Source: Spirochaetia bacterium
GTDB taxonomy: Bacteria; Spirochaetota; Spirochaetia; Sphaerochaetales; Sphaerochaetaceae
Length of the DNA stretch: 12,105 bases
Direction: 5' to 3'
NCBI GenBank assembly: GCA_009929055.1
Contig: SABI01000053.1
Span: forward strand, 1-12,105
The notes below the pieces were generated by a model. That model was not told where the DNA came from and did not search any database. It saw nothing but the letters and a program-made list of their open reading frames with translations. Both the position numbers and the translations under genes were made by a program. Of the stretch, positions 11,277-12,105 are shown piece by piece (the stretch's first letter is position 1; every line of letters begins with the position of its first letter).

Positions 11277-12105
11277 ATGCAAGTTGACATCTTTGACTTT
11301 GACCTCCCCCGCGACCTGATTGCCGCTCAGCCGGTTCATCCGCGCGATACTTCGCGCCTGTTGGACCTTACGGAAGATTCCCAAATCAGTGACCGCCGTT
11401 TTTATGACTTGCCCGACTTACTCCAAGAAGGCGATGTTTTGGTCTTTAATGATACCAAAGTAATCCCCGCCCGTTTGTACGGTGCCCGCGGCGAGGCTCT
11501 GGTAGAGGTTACGCTTTATCACCCATCTGACGACGGTGTCAGCTGGTGGGCTTTCATCAAGAATGCCAAACGCCTCAAAAACGATGACATCATCCGCTTC
11601 TATACTGAAGAAATAACCCCCGATCAGTCCGATTTCTCTGCCATTGTTGTTGAGAAAAAAGATGACGACGGTGTTTTGATCACCTTTCCTTGCCCGCCGG
11701 CCGAACTTCCGGGAAAGCTCGAAAAATATGGTTTTATGCCGCTGCCGCCCTATATCAAACGCAACCGCCCTTGTTCTGAGGGCTCCAATTGGTTCAAATT
11801 CAGCGACAAAGAAAACTATCAAACCGTTTATGCCAAACACGACGGAGCCGTTGCCGCACCCACCGCGGGGCTGCACTTCACTCCCGAAGTTTTACAAAAA
11901 TTAAGAGACAAAGGGGTGCAAGAAGTCTTTTTGACTCTCCATGTCGGTGCCGGAACTTTTCTACCGGTTAAAACAGGAGACACCAACGACCATAAAATGC
12001 ACGCCGAATATGGCGTTATCACCGACATTTACGCGCTGATTCCTTTTGCCCTGGTGGTGCTCACTATGGGTATGGAGTCGGGCTATTTCCGCTTTGCCGC
12101 CAAAG
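11277..12105 (+). CDS. queA: queA (tRNA ribosyltransferase-isomerase) 5' part, running in frame into a foreign flippase-like tail
   Basis: QueA transfers and isomerises the ribosyl group of S-adenosylmethionine onto preQ1 in tRNA, giving epoxyqueuosine. Residues 1-249 are clearly QueA: FDFDLPRDLIAAQPVHPRDTSRLL (6-29), VLVFNDTKVIPARL, the insert domain, KYGFMPLPPYIKR, YAKHDGAVAAPTAGLHFT (about 185-202), LHVGAGTFLPVKTGD (221-235), and DHKMHAEYGVIT. A full QueA continues for roughly another 100 residues with an AAKARGGRIVAVGTTS-type segment. Here residue 250 onward reads DIYALIPFALVVLTMGMESG and YFRFAAK, which is not QueA but resembles the early transmembrane part of Bacteroidetes-type polysaccharide flippases. 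The frame stays open to the window edge. AAGGA precedes the ATG. DNA is GC-richer with CGC/CGT arginines, unlike 1-10,650. The N-terminus resembles alphaproteobacterial QueA. Confidence 0.85.
   Translation, partial: MQVDIFDFDLPRDLIAAQPVHPRDTSRLLDLTEDSQISDRRFYDLPDLLQEGDVLVFNDTKVIPARLYGARGEALVEVTLYHPSDDGVSWWAFIKNAKRLKNDDIIRFYTEEITPDQSDFSAIVVEKKDDDGVLITFPCPPAELPGKLEKYGFMPLPPYIKRNRPCSEGSNWFKFSDKENYQTVYAKHDGAVAAPTAGLHFTPEVLQKLRDKGVQEVFLTLHVGAGTFLPVKTGDTNDHKMHAEYGVITDIYALIPFALVVLTMGMESGYFRFAAK
12024..12105 (+). other. flippase-like coding tail after a probable chimeric join
   Basis: These 27 codons (DIYALIPFALVVLTMGMESG then YFRFAAK) form a hydrophobic helix followed by G-M-E-[ST]-x-[FY]-F-R-F. 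I know this pattern from oligosaccharide flippase/polysaccharide biosynthesis proteins of Bacteroidetes, where it follows AEYGVxT-x-x-YA. The shared coding stretch for AEYGVIT (12003-12023, 21 nt) occurs in both proteins and is the likely crossover point. The identification rests on remembered family patterns. Confidence 0.55.

Noticed and set aside
11418..12028. Minus-strand and alternate-frame ORFs over queA
   Set aside because: The plus-strand frame encodes unmistakable QueA motifs; the others are shadows in GC-richer DNA.
1..12105. CRISPR array, insertion sequence, integrase or prophage genes
   Set aside because: No regularly spaced direct repeats, transposase or integrase motifs, or phage genes were seen on either strand.

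Overview
The window looks like a composite of DNA from more than one organism. From 1 to about 10,650 it is AT-rich and coherent. Its start sites have GGAGG/AAGGAG ribosome binding sites or sigma-70-type -10 boxes, and it carries a carotenoid cluster, a Fic protein, a RpiB, a YitT-type membrane protein and an outer-membrane-type beta-barrel protein with an N-terminal Fn3-like module. I read this as a pigmented, probably facultatively aerobic spirochaete. That assignment is inferred from gene families; the sigma-70/Shine-Dalgarno signals argue against Bacteroidetes, the other group in which this set of carotenoid genes is common. From about 11,277 the DNA is visibly richer in GC, Arg is almost always CGC/CGT, and the gene is a queA of alphaproteobacterial flavour. 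After residue ~249 that queA runs in frame into what looks like a Bacteroidetes-type polysaccharide flippase, which is best explained as a chimeric assembly join.

Layout. 1-109 (-): 5' end of a DHH-family phosphoesterase / Mn-dependent pyrophosphatase-like gene. 174-3107 (-): overlapping operon crtI-crtB-cruF. 3108-3213: divergent control region. 3214-6080 (+): lycopene cyclase (CrtYcd type), crtD and crtW, packed end to end. 6159-6608 (+): rpiB, convergent and overlapping by 4 bp with 6605-7666 (-), a HAD phosphatase fused to a cytidine deaminase. Next on the minus strand are a Fic protein (7683-8447) and the beta-barrel protein (8464-9537), which probably form one operon with the fusion gene. 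9768-10643 (+): YitT-family membrane protein. 10657-10806 (-): a 49-residue piece of a sugar-nucleotidyltransferase C-terminus. About 10,854-11,100 (-): a structured RNA with a strong intrinsic terminator. 11,277-end (+): queA and the foreign tail.

The six carotenoid genes fit one pathway. CrtB makes phytoene from GGPP, and CrtI desaturates it to lycopene. The cyclase closes one end to give gamma-carotene. CruF hydrates the open end (1'-OH), CrtD adds the 3',4' double bond, and CrtW puts a 4-keto group on the ring. The expected product is 4-keto-1'-hydroxytorulene (deoxyflexixanthin type). From memory, pigments of this type were reported chemically from free-living Spirochaeta decades ago. 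No GGPP synthase (crtE) or hydroxylase (crtZ) is in the window.

The most interesting points are this pigment pathway; two genes (crtI, yitT) whose -10 boxes lie exactly 7 nt before the ATG with no Shine-Dalgarno sequence, suggesting leaderless mRNAs; the HAD-cytidine deaminase fusion; an unassigned multi-arm RNA; and the chimeric joins at the right end.
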